The position numbers and the translations under genes were made by a program. Source: CAXTPV01 sp965276715 (GTDB lineage Bacteria > Pseudomonadota > Alphaproteobacteria > Acetobacterales > Acetobacteraceae). From it: a DNA stretch of 64,000 nt. The DNA is taken from NCBI GenBank assembly GCA_965276715.1, contig OZ255622.1, positions 3,596,001-3,660,000 of the forward strand. The letters are read 5' to 3'. Under the pieces are notes generated by a model. That model did no database searches. It saw only the letters and a program-made list of their open reading frames with translations, and was not told the DNA's origin. Shown piece after piece: positions 9,445-18,749 of the stretch. Every line of letters starts with the position of its first letter. Position 1 is the first letter of the stretch.

Positions 9445-9458
9445 CTCAGTCCGCCACG

Positions 9459-10589
9459 CTAGGCCGGCGCCCGCTGCATGGCGGCGGCTTCCGCCTCCGG
9501 CCAGAACAGCATCGCCGCCGCCACCATCCCGGGCAGCATCGCGTGGACCCAGATCAGCGGGATCAGCACCGGCATCCGCGCCGCGACATTCTGGATCACC
9601 AGGCCGAACGCCAGCAGGGCCACCACCACCCCGATCGCCACCAGCGGCCGCATGACGTTGCCGTGCCGCGAGAACGCGCCGGCCAGCACCGACACCAGGG
9701 CCACCATCGCGAAGCTCAGCGCCGTGAAGGGCGCCGTCAGCCGGCGGTTGGCCTCGACCAGGAACTTGCCGCGGTCCTGCTTCATCATCGTATGCGGGTC
9801 CGGATGCAGCAGCTCGCGGATCGACATCTCGGTCGCGTCCCTGAATTGCTCCGTCTCGCCCTTGTTCGTCGGTGTCAGCGAGATCGTGTTCTGCGCGAAC
9901 GTCAGCACGTTCAGCCGTCCGGTCTGCCGGTCCAGCTCCTGGCGCGACCCGTTCTGGAGCAGGACGTCGGGCTCGTCCCCCGGGCCGTCCACGATATGAC
10001 CTCGTTCCGCCAGGATCGTGGCCCTGCTGTTCGGCTGCCGGTCGTCCTCGACCAGGATCCCGTGCAGCTCACCGCTTCGCGAGCGCGACCGGACATAGAC
10101 CGTCATCTGGTCCGACACCGGCGTGAAGACGCCCTCCTGCAGCAGGAAGGCCGCCATGCGGTTGCGGATCTCGAACTCGAAGGTCCGGAACTGGTGGTAG
10201 CTGTCGGGCACGATCCAGATGTCGAGCACGCCGCACGCGACGAACACCAGGGCGGCCACCGCGAGCGCCGGCCGCGACAGCGCGAGCGGCGACAGCCCTG
10301 CCGCACGCATCACCGTGAGCTCGCGGTCCGTGACCAGCCGCTGGTAGATGAACTGCACCACCACGAACGTCGTGATCGGCAGGATCACCGCGATGAAGCC
10401 GGGGATCAGCAGGCCGGTCAGCTCCAGGAACACCCGAAGCGACAGGCCGCGATTGACGACCAGCTCCACGAACCGGAGCGACTGGGTCAACCAGATCAGG
10501 GCCGCGAGTCCGCCAGCGGTCGCGACCAGCGCCACGGTGAGCTGCCGGAACACGTAGCGATCGATCCTGGTGGCCCTCAGGGCGAACAT
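9459..10589 (-). CDS. lptF: LPS export ABC transporter permease LptF
   Basis: Partner of LptG in the LptB2FG extractor. The chosen start at 10589 gives MFALRATRIDRYVFRQLTVA, the usual LptF beginning, and a 376-residue protein. An in-frame start at 10649 would add 20 residues of unlike sequence and cannot be excluded, because neither has a strong ribosome site. The coupling-helix motif YQRLVTDRELTVMRAAGLSP is clear at about residue 100, followed by the periplasmic jellyroll and C-terminal helices. It is the first gene of the envelope operon, and its promoter should lie at about 10,590-10,670. Confidence 0.92.
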   Translation of the reverse strand: MFALRATRIDRYVFRQLTVALVATAGGLAALIWLTQSLRFVELVVNRGLSLRVFLELTGLLIPGFIAVILPITTFVVVQFIYQRLVTDRELTVMRAAGLSPLALSRPALAVAALVFVACGVLDIWIVPDSYHQFRTFEFEIRNRMAAFLLQEGVFTPVSDQMTVYVRSRSRSGELHGILVEDDRQPNSRATILAERGHIVDGPGDEPDVLLQNGSRQELDRQTGRLNVLTFAQNTISLTPTNKGETEQFRDATEMSIRELLHPDPHTMMKQDRGKFLVEANRRLTAPFTALSFAMVALVSVLAGAFSRHGNVMRPLVAIGVVVALLAFGLVIQNVAARMPVLIPLIWVHAMLPGMVAAAMLFWPEAEAAAMQRAPA

Positions 10590-10669
10590 CGAGATTTCCG
10601 AGACACCAGCCGCAGACACCATGCCGGTCACGCCGAAGTCAACGCGCACCAGTGAAACTTAAGCGCGCT

Positions 10670-11746
10670 TCACCGCCGGCCGTTGCCGCTCCCGCTGTCC
10701 AGCACCGCCGTCCCGATCTCGCCGATCATCGCCGCGATCCCGCGCGTCGGACGCCACTCCGGGTAGTCCTGCTCGAAGCGCCGCGTGTCGCTGATCCACC
10801 ATTGATGATCGCCGGCGCGCGGCGCCTCCTCGTAATCCCGCACCATCTCCCGCCCGGTCATCGCCTCGACCATCGCGATCGCCTCGAGCACGCTGCAGTT
10901 CGACCGGCGTCCCCCGCCCAGGTTGTACACCGCACCGCTGGCCGGCCGCTCGAAGAAGCACCAGAAGGCAGCCGCCAGATCGCGCGCGTCGATGTTGTCG
11001 CGCACCTGCTTGCCGCCGTAGCCGATGACCGTGTAGGGCCGCCCCACCACGCCGCACTGCACCAGATACGACAGGAACCCGTGCAGCTTCGCGCCCGCGT
11101 GACCCGGCCCGGTGATGCAGCCGCAACGAAAGCAGACCGTCCGCATCCCGAAATACCGGCCGTATTCCTGCACCAGCAGGTCGGCCGCCGTCTTCGAGAC
11201 GCCGAACAGGCTGTGCCTGGTCGCATCGATACTCATCGTCTCGTCGATGCCGGCGAACGAGCCATGTCCCTCCGGCAACTCCCATCGTGTCGGCAGTTCC
11301 ACCAGCGCCAGCCGGTTCGGCGTGTCGCCATAGACCTTGTTGGTGCTGCAGAAGACGAACACCGCATCGGGACAATGGCGCCGTGCCGCCTCCAGCAGCG
11401 CCAGCGTCGCCGTCGCGTTGATCGAAAAATCCTCCGCCGGGTCGCGCGCGGCCCAGTCATGCGACGGTTGCGCCGCCGCGTGGACGATCAGCGTGATCTC
11501 CCGCCCGTAGCGCGCGAACAAATCATCCTCGACCGCGCGGTCGCGGATGTCGGCCTCGACATGCCGGTACTGTCCGATCTCGCGTTCGAGCGACGTCCAG
11601 CCCGCGCGCGTGCTCGCCCCCGGCCCGAACAGGCGCGCCCGCGTGTCGTTGTCGATCCCCGCCACACTCATGCCCTTGGCCGACAGCAGCCGCACCGCCG
11701 CCGAGCCGACCAATCCGCCCGCGCCCGTCACCACAGCGACGCTCAT
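10670..11746 (-). CDS. NAD-dependent sugar-nucleotide epimerase, CDP-tyvelose epimerase-like
   Basis: This 358-residue extended short-chain dehydrogenase has a cofactor motif TGAGGLVG at residues 7-14. The stretch VFCSTNKVYGDTPNRLAL (about 131-148) and the later LHGFLSYLVQCGVVGRPY and KQVRDNIDARDL strongly resemble the CDP-tyvelose/CDP-paratose 2-epimerase subfamily. Family members interconvert 3,6-dideoxyhexoses of O-antigens. The usual catalytic Tyr of YxxxK appears as Phe181 with Lys185 (HSLFGVSK). From memory similar FGxSK forms occur in relatives, so the protein may use another general base or another reaction. No other dideoxyhexose genes are present here. It is divergent from the O-antigen ligase. 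Confidence 0.8.
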   Translation of the reverse strand: MSVAVVTGAGGLVGSAAVRLLSAKGMSVAGIDNDTRARLFGPGASTRAGWTSLEREIGQYRHVEADIRDRAVEDDLFARYGREITLIVHAAAQPSHDWAARDPAEDFSINATATLALLEAARRHCPDAVFVFCSTNKVYGDTPNRLALVELPTRWELPEGHGSFAGIDETMSIDATRHSLFGVSKTAADLLVQEYGRYFGMRTVCFRCGCITGPGHAGAKLHGFLSYLVQCGVVGRPYTVIGYGGKQVRDNIDARDLAAAFWCFFERPASGAVYNLGGGRRSNCSVLEAIAMVEAMTGREMVRDYEEAPRAGDHQWWISDTRRFEQDYPEWRPTRGIAAMIGEIGTAVLDSGSGNGRR

Positions 11747-11815
11747 CCTATCGACCTTCGTCCATCACCGCACCCGAGTTGCCCCAGGCCGGAGCTGCTT
11801 CTATCCACCTCGCGC

Positions 11816-13054
11816 ATGGCGATCCCCATCCCGACCGGACGTTCGATCGCGCGCGCAGCCGCCTTGTCGCTCCCGCTCGCCTTCCTGACCACCCGCGGCG
11901 GCTCCGAAATCCTCATCGGCCTGATCGATTTGCTGTTCGTCGTGCACCGGCTGCGTCACCCGGTTCCGCTTCGCGCCAGCCCGATCCTTGTCGCGACCGC
12001 CGCCTGGTGGGCCTGGACCATCCTCGTCTCCGGGCTCCAGCTCAGCCATGCCGGTTCCCACGCGCTGCTCCAGGCGATCGTGATGGGACGCTTCTTCCTG
12101 CTTGCCGCCGCCCTGTCCGCATGGCTGCTCGACACAGGCGCGGCCCGTGCCGCCCTGGCCGCGATCATCGCCGCGTCCGCCGCCTGGATCGGCCTGGAAT
12201 GCTGGCAGCAATATCTCCTCGGCACCGACATCTTCGGCTGGCCGCGTTGGGGCGACGGCGCCCTCACCGGCCCCTTCAAGGGCCCGAAGGCGGGACCCGC
12301 CCTCGTCCTGATCCTGTTCCCGGCGATGCTGCCGCCGGTCGCTTCCCTGCTCGGACGCCCGAACCAGGCGGCCAGGCTCGCGGCCGGCCTGCTGACCACG
12401 CTCGGTGTCGCCACCATGGTCCTGATCGGCCAGCGCATGCCGGCCATCCTGACCCTGCTCGGCCTCGTCACCTGCGCCGTGCTGCTGCGTCCGCTCCGGC
12501 CGCTCGTCCTTGCGTCCGCCGTCATCGGCCTGCTGCTCGTGGCCGCGACCCCGATCCTCTCGCCGCCAACCTTCACCAAGCTCGTCGTCCATTTCAGCGA
12601 CCAGATGAGCCATTTCGGCCAGAGTCCCTACGGCCTGATCTACACCCGCGCACTCGTCATGACGCTGGCCAACCCCTGGCTCGGTCTCGGCTTCGACGGC
12701 TTCCGCGCCGCCTGCAACGCGGCCGAATATCGTCACGGGCTGCCCTGGCTCGGCATCCAGGGGCTCGCCAGCGCCGACGGCTGCAACATCCACCCCCACA
12801 ACCATTATCTCGAGGCCGCCACCGCCGGCGGCATTCCCGGTCTGGCCCTGTTCTGCCTTGCGGTGCTGGCGTGGCTCGCCGCCCTCGGGCGAGGCCTTCT
12901 CGCCAACGCGTCGCCCCGTCGCGCCGGCATCTTCGCGGGCGTCCTGATCGCGCTCTGGCCGTTCTCCTCGACGAGCGCCTTCTTCACGCTCCCCAACGCT
13001 GGCTGGACGTTCCTGCTTCTCGGCTGGGGTCTGGCCGAAGCCTCGCACGCCTAA
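11816..13054 (+). CDS. O-antigen ligase/polymerase (WaaL/Wzy-like) membrane protein
   Basis: A 412-residue protein with about ten to twelve transmembrane helices. The periplasmic loop contains IHPHNHYLEAATAGG, the H-x-x-N-H/x-L-E signature of the O-antigen ligase domain, preceded by NPWLGLGFDGFR. WaaL-type enzymes join undecaprenyl-linked glycans to lipid A-core; related Wzy enzymes polymerise repeats, and sequence alone does not separate them. The ATG at 11816 fits the first hydrophobic segment, and longer starts run into non-family sequence. Its stop overlaps the stop of the convergent GT9 gene by 4 nt. Confidence 0.85.
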   Translation: MAIPIPTGRSIARAAALSLPLAFLTTRGGSEILIGLIDLLFVVHRLRHPVPLRASPILVATAAWWAWTILVSGLQLSHAGSHALLQAIVMGRFFLLAAALSAWLLDTGAARAALAAIIAASAAWIGLECWQQYLLGTDIFGWPRWGDGALTGPFKGPKAGPALVLILFPAMLPPVASLLGRPNQAARLAAGLLTTLGVATMVLIGQRMPAILTLLGLVTCAVLLRPLRPLVLASAVIGLLLVAATPILSPPTFTKLVVHFSDQMSHFGQSPYGLIYTRALVMTLANPWLGLGFDGFRAACNAAEYRHGLPWLGIQGLASADGCNIHPHNHYLEAATAGGIPGLALFCLAVLAWLAALGRGLLANASPRRAGIFAGVLIALWPFSSTSAFFTLPNAGWTFLLLGWGLAEASHA

Positions 13055-13968
13055 TGCCCGAGCAACGCGTCCACCGCCGCCTCGACCCGAGCCGCCGGCA
13101 GCGCCGCCAAATCATCCTCCCGCAGCACCGTCGCCCACGCGCCGGCCGGCCCTCGGGCCGCCGCCTGTTCCGGCACGCCGGCCGCCGAGAACAGCATGAT
13201 CGTCGGCGCCCCCATCGAGGCCGCGACATGCACCGGCCCGGTGTCATTGCCCACCACCAGGGCCGCCCCCGACGCCACCGACGCCAGCGTGAAGATCGAG
13301 GTTCGCCCGGTCAGATCGACCGTCGCCGGGCATGCCGACATGATCGCCTCGGCCAGTCCTCGCTCCGCATCGCCGCCGATCACCACCGGCGTGATTCCAC
13401 GTCCCGCCAGACCGCATGCCAGCGACGCGTAATGGGCCACCGGCCACCGCTTCACGCTTCCTACGCCCGCCCCGCCGGGCACCAGCAATCCGTACGGGTG
13501 CGGCAGGGCAGGGCGCTCGCCCATCAGCCAGTCCCGCGCGGGCACCGGAAACCGATCCACGCCCGCCGCCACAAGCTGCTCGCGCTGCCGCTCGACCGTG
13601 TGCATGAAGTCGCGTCGGAGGTTGGCATGCGGATGCGAGCATCCCGCCGCGATGCCGGACCATGCCGGCCGCCCGGCCAGCCGGAAATACCGCGCCGTCC
13701 GCCGCGACGTCTGCAGGTCGTAGACGAAGTCCGCCGCCCTGATCACGCGCAGCGTCCGCCGGACCGCGCCGACCCGCCACCAGGGCGCCCGCTCGTCAAC
13801 CTCGACGGCGTCGAACCACGGCGACCGGCGCGCGATCTCCACGAACGGCCTCGTCGTCAGCAGCACCACCCGGTCCGTCCGGTGATGCGCGCGGATCGCC
13901 GCGAAGGCGTGAAACGCGTGGATGAAGTCACCGAGCGCGCCGAGCTTGATGACCAGGATCGTCCTCAA
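13051..13968 (-). CDS. Glycosyltransferase family 9 (heptosyltransferase-like)
   Basis: A 305-residue GT-B protein. The N-terminus ILVIKLGALGDFIHAFHAF matches the I-K-x-x-x-x-G-D-x-x motif of ADP-heptose:LPS heptosyltransferases, and the C-terminal half holds LVVGNDTGPVHVAASMGAPT, the nucleotide-binding signature. It probably adds a heptose or related sugar to a lipid A-core. The TTG start complementary to 13966-13968 was chosen because GGGGAAG lies just upstream and the conserved strand begins two codons later. A longer frame to 14049 would overlap the divergent GT4 gene and has no family match. Start moderately certain, function good. Confidence 0.87.
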   Translation of the reverse strand: MRTILVIKLGALGDFIHAFHAFAAIRAHHRTDRVVLLTTRPFVEIARRSPWFDAVEVDERAPWWRVGAVRRTLRVIRAADFVYDLQTSRRTARYFRLAGRPAWSGIAAGCSHPHANLRRDFMHTVERQREQLVAAGVDRFPVPARDWLMGERPALPHPYGLLVPGGAGVGSVKRWPVAHYASLACGLAGRGITPVVIGGDAERGLAEAIMSACPATVDLTGRTSIFTLASVASGAALVVGNDTGPVHVAASMGAPTIMLFSAAGVPEQAAARGPAGAWATVLREDDLAALPAARVEAAVDALLGH

Positions 13969-13994
13969 TCCGCTTCCCCGAACGTCCCATCCAA

Positions 13995-15098
13995 GTGACC
14001 GAGAACCCGATCGCCATCGTCCTGCCGCATCGCGAGGATTTCGGCCCACGAGCCGCCGGCGCCGTCGCCATGGTCGTCCGCCGGCTCGTCGCCGCCTCCG
14101 ACCGGCCCGTCAAGGTCATCGGCCGCCGCCAGCACACGCCGACCTTTCCCGGCATCGACTACGTCCACGTCGACCTGCCCGGCTTCCTGCCCCTCAGCCA
14201 CACCCAGTCCTACGTGCTCGCACTCCTGCCCGCGCTGAAGCGTCTGCCACCGGGACCGATCGAGGTCCACAACAAGCCCGACGTCGCCCTCTGGCTCGCC
14301 CGCTTCTTTCCCGGCCGCCGCGTCAGCCTGTTCCTGCACAACGACCCGCGCACGATGCGCGGCGCCCGCTCGCCCGCTTCCCGCCGCCGTCTGCTCCGCA
14401 CGCTAGCCGGCATCGCCACCGTCTCCGGCCACATCCGCCATGCCCTGCTCGACGGAATTTCCTCGCCAGCCCGCGCGCCCGTCATCATCAACAATGCCCT
14501 GGACCCGGAGGATCTCCCCGATCCGCGCCCGCCGCACGCGCGCGACCAGACCATCCTGTTCGCCGGCCGCGTCGTCGCCGACAAGGCGCCCGATGCCTTC
14601 GTCGCCGCCTGCGCGCTTGCGTTGCCGCGATTGCCGGGTTGGCGCGCCGAGATCACCGGCGCCGACGGCTTCTCCCCGGACGGGCCAGAGACCGACTTCA
14701 TCCGCGGGCTTCGTCCCCGAGCCGCGGCTGCCAACGTCGCCATGCTCGGCTACCGGCCGCATCATGAGGTGCTCGCCTCCATGGCACGCGCCGCCATCGT
14801 CGCCATCCCGAGCCGCTGGCAGGAACCCTTCGGCCTGACCGCGCTGGAGGCGATGATGTGCGGCGCCGCCATCGCCTGCTCCAACCGCGGCGGCCTCGCC
14901 GAGATCACCGGCGACACTGCGCTGCCGTTCGACCCTGACGATCCAGCCGCCGCCGCCCAGACTCTCATCCGCCTCGCGACCGACCCCGCGCTCCGCGCCG
15001 AGCTCTCCATGCGGAGCCTGGAGCGCGCCCGAAGCCACTTCACCCTCGGCATCGCCGCGGCCAGGCTCGAAGAGTTCAGAAGGCAACGGCTTCCCTGA
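13995..15098 (+). CDS. Glycosyltransferase family 4
   Basis: A 367-residue retaining GT-B transferase. The C-terminal nucleotide-sugar site is clear: ILFAGRVVADKAPDAFVAA at about residue 185 and PSRWQEPFGLTALEAMMCGA at about 272-292, carrying the E-x7-E motif (Glu at EPFG and Glu at LEAM). The N-terminal half has the acceptor-side Rossmann fold (IAIVLPHREDFGPRAAGA). The GTG start at 13995 has no obvious ribosome site and sits 26 nt from the divergent GT9 gene. With the ligase and GT9 it forms a small LPS or core assembly cluster; donor and acceptor cannot be read. Confidence 0.87.
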   Translation: MTENPIAIVLPHREDFGPRAAGAVAMVVRRLVAASDRPVKVIGRRQHTPTFPGIDYVHVDLPGFLPLSHTQSYVLALLPALKRLPPGPIEVHNKPDVALWLARFFPGRRVSLFLHNDPRTMRGARSPASRRRLLRTLAGIATVSGHIRHALLDGISSPARAPVIINNALDPEDLPDPRPPHARDQTILFAGRVVADKAPDAFVAACALALPRLPGWRAEITGADGFSPDGPETDFIRGLRPRAAAANVAMLGYRPHHEVLASMARAAIVAIPSRWQEPFGLTALEAMMCGAAIACSNRGGLAEITGDTALPFDPDDPAAAAQTLIRLATDPALRAELSMRSLERARSHFTLGIAAARLEEFRRQRLP

Positions 15099-15134
15099 CC
15101 GGGTGCCCGCGCCCGATCGCGAAGCCACCGAACC

Positions 15135-18100
15135 TCAAACGCCGTCCTCCGCCGCCGTCCCGTAACCCCCGCCACCCGGCGTCTCGACGACCAGCACATC
15201 GCCCTCGTTCATCGCCGCCTGGTCCCGGGCGCCAAGCTCCTCCCGGCCGCTGGCGCGCTCCACCCATTGCCGGCCCGCGTCCCCGTCCGCCCCGCCCGCG
15301 AGCCCGAATGGCGCCACCGCACGCCGCGACGCCACCACCATGACGGTCATCGGCTCCAGGAACCGCAACCGCCGCACCGCGCCATCGCCGCCGCGCCACC
15401 GCCCGGCGCCACCCGACCCGCGCCGGATCCTGAACGCCTCCATGCGCACCGGGTAGTGCCGCTCCAGCACTTCGGGATCGGTCATCCGCGTGTTCGTCAT
15501 GTGCGTCTGCACCGCCGATTGGCCGTCGAAACCATGGCCCGCGCCCGCACCGCCGCAGATCGTCTCGTAGTATTGCCGCGTCGCATCGCCGAACAGGACG
15601 TTGTTCATCGTGCCCTGGCTGCAGGCCAGTGCGCCGAGGGCCCCGAACAGCGCGTTGCAGACCGCCTGGCTCACCTCGGTGTTGCCCGCAACCACCGCCG
15701 CCCCGGGGCCCGGCGAGAGGAAGCTGCCCGCCGGGATGCGCAACGTCACCGGACGCATGCAGCCGTCGTTGAGCGGGATGTCCTCGCCCACCAGGCACCT
15801 GAACACGTAGAGCACCGCCGCGCGCGTGATCGCCGGCGGCGCGTTGAAATTGCCCTCGCCTTGCGCCCCGGTCCCGTTGAAATCCACCGTCACCGCGCGC
15901 GCAACCGGGTCCACCATGACCGACACGCGCAGCATCGCGCCATCGTCCATCCTGTAGTCGAAACGTCCATCGCGCAGCCGGTCGATCACGCGTCTGACGC
16001 ACGCCTCGGCATGGTCCATCACGAAGCCCATGTAGGCCCGCACCGTCTGCCAGCCGTGATGCGCGACCACGCGTTCGAGCTCGCGCACGCACCTCGCGTT
16101 GGCCGCGATCTGCGCCTTGATGTCGGCGACATTGACGTCCGGGCTGCGTGCCGGAAACGCCGAGCCCGCCAGCAGCGACCGGAACTCCGGCTCGCGGAAA
16201 TGGCCGCCGTCAACCACCAGGAAATCGTCGATCACGATCCCCTCCTCGTCCAGCCGGCGCGAGAACGGCGGCGTCGAGCCGGGCGTGGTCCCGCCGATGT
16301 CGGCATGATGACCGCGGCATGCGGCAAGGAACCGGACGGTCCCGTCGTCGCCGAACACCGGTGTGATGACCGTCACGTCCGGCAGATGCGTGCCACCATT
16401 GGCAGGATCGTTCAGCGCCACGACGTCGCCCGGCTTCAGCCTTCCGGCACGGTTGCGGAGCACCACCCGCACGCTCTCGCCCATCGCGCCGAGATGCACC
16501 GGCACGTGCGGGGCGTTCGCGACCAGGTTGCCGTCCGCATCGAAGACCGCGCACGAGAAATCGAGCCGCTCCTTGATGTTCACGCTCATCGAGACGTTCT
16601 GCAGCACCGCACCCGCCTGCTCGGCCACGTTCATCAAGAGATTGTTGAACAGTTCGAGCAGGATCGGATCCGCGCGCGAGATGTCCACCCGTCTGTCGGC
16701 CACCGCTCCGATCCGGCGCAGCATCATGTGATCGAGCGCCGTGACCTCGGCCTCCCAGCCAGGTTCGATCACCGTCGTCGAACCGGCCTCGCGGATCAGC
16801 GCGGGCCCGCGCAAGTGGTCGCCCGCGCGGAGCGATGGCCGGTCGAACACGGGGGCCGCCTGCGCGCGCCCGCCGCTCCAGATCTCGACCGTATCGATCG
16901 GCTCCGGACCGGGACCGTCGCGTGCCGCGAGCGTGGTCTCGTGCAGCGCCGCCCCCTCCTCGATCGCCTCGACCGACACCGCCTCGACGATCACCGGCCG
17001 GCCGGACGTCGCGAACCCGAACCGTTCGCGATGAGCGCGCGTGAACGCGTCGATCATCGCCTCCGCCGTGTCCGCGGCGACCGTGAGCGTCGCCTCCGTC
17101 CCCTCGTAGCGAAGCCGGAGCGTGGGCCGCGTCCGCACCCGCCCCGCCTCGCAGCCCCGCGCGATCAGCGTCCGCCTGGCCTCGTGTTCCAGCGCCTCCC
17201 GCAGCGACGCGACCGTCGCGCCCGCGTCCGCGTCGAGCCGCCGCTCCACCGCCTGCTCGCGGATCGTGGCCTGGTCGGCGAGGCCCATCCCGTAGGCCGA
17301 CAGCACGCCCGCCATCGGATGGATGAACACGGTCTGCATCCCGAGTTCGTCCGCGACGAGGCAGGCGTGCTGGCCGCCCGCGCCGCCGAAGCACTGCAGT
17401 GCGAAGCGGCCGGCATCCTGGCCACGGCGGACCGAGATTTCCCTGATCGCGTTGGCCATGTTCGAGACCGCGATCCGCAGAAACCCCTCCGCCACGTCGC
17501 GCGGATCGATCCTCGTCCCGGTCGCACCGATTTCGGCCGCCAGCCGATCGAACCCGTCGCGGACGATGTCGGCATCCAGAGCCTCGTCGCCGGCCTCGCC
17601 GAAGATGAACGGGAAGTGGGCGGGCTGGATCTTGCCCACCCTGATGTTGGCGTCGGTCACCGTGAGCGGTCCGCCCCGCCGATAGCCGGCCGGACCCGGC
17701 TCGGCGCCGGCGCTGTCCGGACCCACGCGCGTGCGCACGCCATCGAAATGCAGGACCGAGCCGCCGCCGGCGGCCACCGTGTGGATCGCCAGCATCGGAA
17801 AGCGCATCCGCACGCCGGCGATCTCCGTCTCCGACGTGCGCTCGAACGTCCCGGCATAGAGGGCGACGTCGGTCGACGTCCCGCCCATGTCGAAGCTGAT
17901 CACACGATCGAGCCCGGCGGCGGCCGCACTGCGTGCCGCGCCGACGATCCCGCCCGCCGGTCCCGACAGGACGGCATCCTTCCCCTCGAAGCCCGCCGCG
18001 TCGATCAGCCCGCCATGGCTCTGCATGAACGCGAGGCGCGTCCCCGGCAACGCATCCGCGAGTGCCGTGACATGACGACGCACCACCGGCGAGAGGTAGG

Positions 18101-18749
18101 CATCGACCAGGGTAGTGCCGGCGCGTGGCACCAGCCGAAGCAGCGGACTGACCGCGTGGCTGACCGACACCTGCGTGAACCCGGCCTCCAGCGCCAGCGC
18201 TGCCAGGCGCGCCTCGTGCGCGGGAAACCGCCACGCATGCATCAGCGCGACCGCGCACGCCTCCAAGCCGCGCGCCCGGGCCTCCTCGAGCACCAGGCGC
18301 GCGCGCGCCTCGTCGAGCGGCCTGACCTCGCCTCCGGCGGCGTCGCACCGGCCGGGGATCTCCGCCACCTGCTCGTAGAGCATCGGCAGGAGGTCGATGC
18401 GCAGGTCGAACAGAAGCGGCCGCGCCTGATTGCCGATGCGCAAGAGATCGCCGAACCCCTCGTTGACCAGCAGCAGCGTGCGCGCGCCCTTGCGTTCCAG
18501 CAGCGCGTTGGTCGCGACCGTCGTCCCCATCCTGACGCCGTCGATCAGGCCCGCCGGGATCGGCGCGCCGTGCGCGATCCCCAGCACCTCCCTGATCCCC
18601 GCGACCGCCGCGTCCCGGTAGCGCGCGCTCTCGCTCAGCAGCTTGCGTGCCGTCAGCCGGCCATCGGGATCGCGCGCGACGATGTCGGTGAAGGTGCCGC
18701 CGCGATCGATGCAGAAAACCCATCCGCGCGATGCGCGCTTGTCACTCAT
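15135..18749 (-). CDS. oplaH: 5-oxoprolinase (ATP-hydrolysing), fused HyuA/HyuB type
   Basis: A 1204-residue fusion, close to the usual length of ATP-dependent 5-oxoprolinase, which opens 5-oxo-L-proline to glutamate. The HyuA half (about 1-680) begins FCIDRGGTFTDIVARDPDG and has the actin-like FDMGGTSTDVALY phosphate loop at about 285 and FGGAGGQHACLVADELG at about 455. The HyuB half (about 690-1195) starts DPILLELFNNLLMNVAEQ and includes LDFSCAVFDADGNLVANAPH and NDPANGGTHLPD. Its ATG overlaps the stop of the upstream FAD dehydrogenase (ATGA), so the two are coupled. Hydantoinase activity on another lactam remains possible. Confidence 0.9.
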   Translation of the reverse strand: MSDKRASRGWVFCIDRGGTFTDIVARDPDGRLTARKLLSESARYRDAAVAGIREVLGIAHGAPIPAGLIDGVRMGTTVATNALLERKGARTLLLVNEGFGDLLRIGNQARPLLFDLRIDLLPMLYEQVAEIPGRCDAAGGEVRPLDEARARLVLEEARARGLEACAVALMHAWRFPAHEARLAALALEAGFTQVSVSHAVSPLLRLVPRAGTTLVDAYLSPVVRRHVTALADALPGTRLAFMQSHGGLIDAAGFEGKDAVLSGPAGGIVGAARSAAAAGLDRVISFDMGGTSTDVALYAGTFERTSETEIAGVRMRFPMLAIHTVAAGGGSVLHFDGVRTRVGPDSAGAEPGPAGYRRGGPLTVTDANIRVGKIQPAHFPFIFGEAGDEALDADIVRDGFDRLAAEIGATGTRIDPRDVAEGFLRIAVSNMANAIREISVRRGQDAGRFALQCFGGAGGQHACLVADELGMQTVFIHPMAGVLSAYGMGLADQATIREQAVERRLDADAGATVASLREALEHEARRTLIARGCEAGRVRTRPTLRLRYEGTEATLTVAADTAEAMIDAFTRAHRERFGFATSGRPVIVEAVSVEAIEEGAALHETTLAARDGPGPEPIDTVEIWSGGRAQAAPVFDRPSLRAGDHLRGPALIREAGSTTVIEPGWEAEVTALDHMMLRRIGAVADRRVDISRADPILLELFNNLLMNVAEQAGAVLQNVSMSVNIKERLDFSCAVFDADGNLVANAPHVPVHLGAMGESVRVVLRNRAGRLKPGDVVALNDPANGGTHLPDVTVITPVFGDDGTVRFLAACRGHHADIGGTTPGSTPPFSRRLDEEGIVIDDFLVVDGGHFREPEFRSLLAGSAFPARSPDVNVADIKAQIAANARCVRELERVVAHHGWQTVRAYMGFVMDHAEACVRRVIDRLRDGRFDYRMDDGAMLRVSVMVDPVARAVTVDFNGTGAQGEGNFNAPPAITRAAVLYVFRCLVGEDIPLNDGCMRPVTLRIPAGSFLSPGPGAAVVAGNTEVSQAVCNALFGALGALACSQGTMNNVLFGDATRQYYETICGGAGAGHGFDGQSAVQTHMTNTRMTDPEVLERHYPVRMEAFRIRRGSGGAGRWRGGDGAVRRLRFLEPMTVMVVASRRAVAPFGLAGGADGDAGRQWVERASGREELGARDQAAMNEGDVLVVETPGGGGYGTAAEDGV

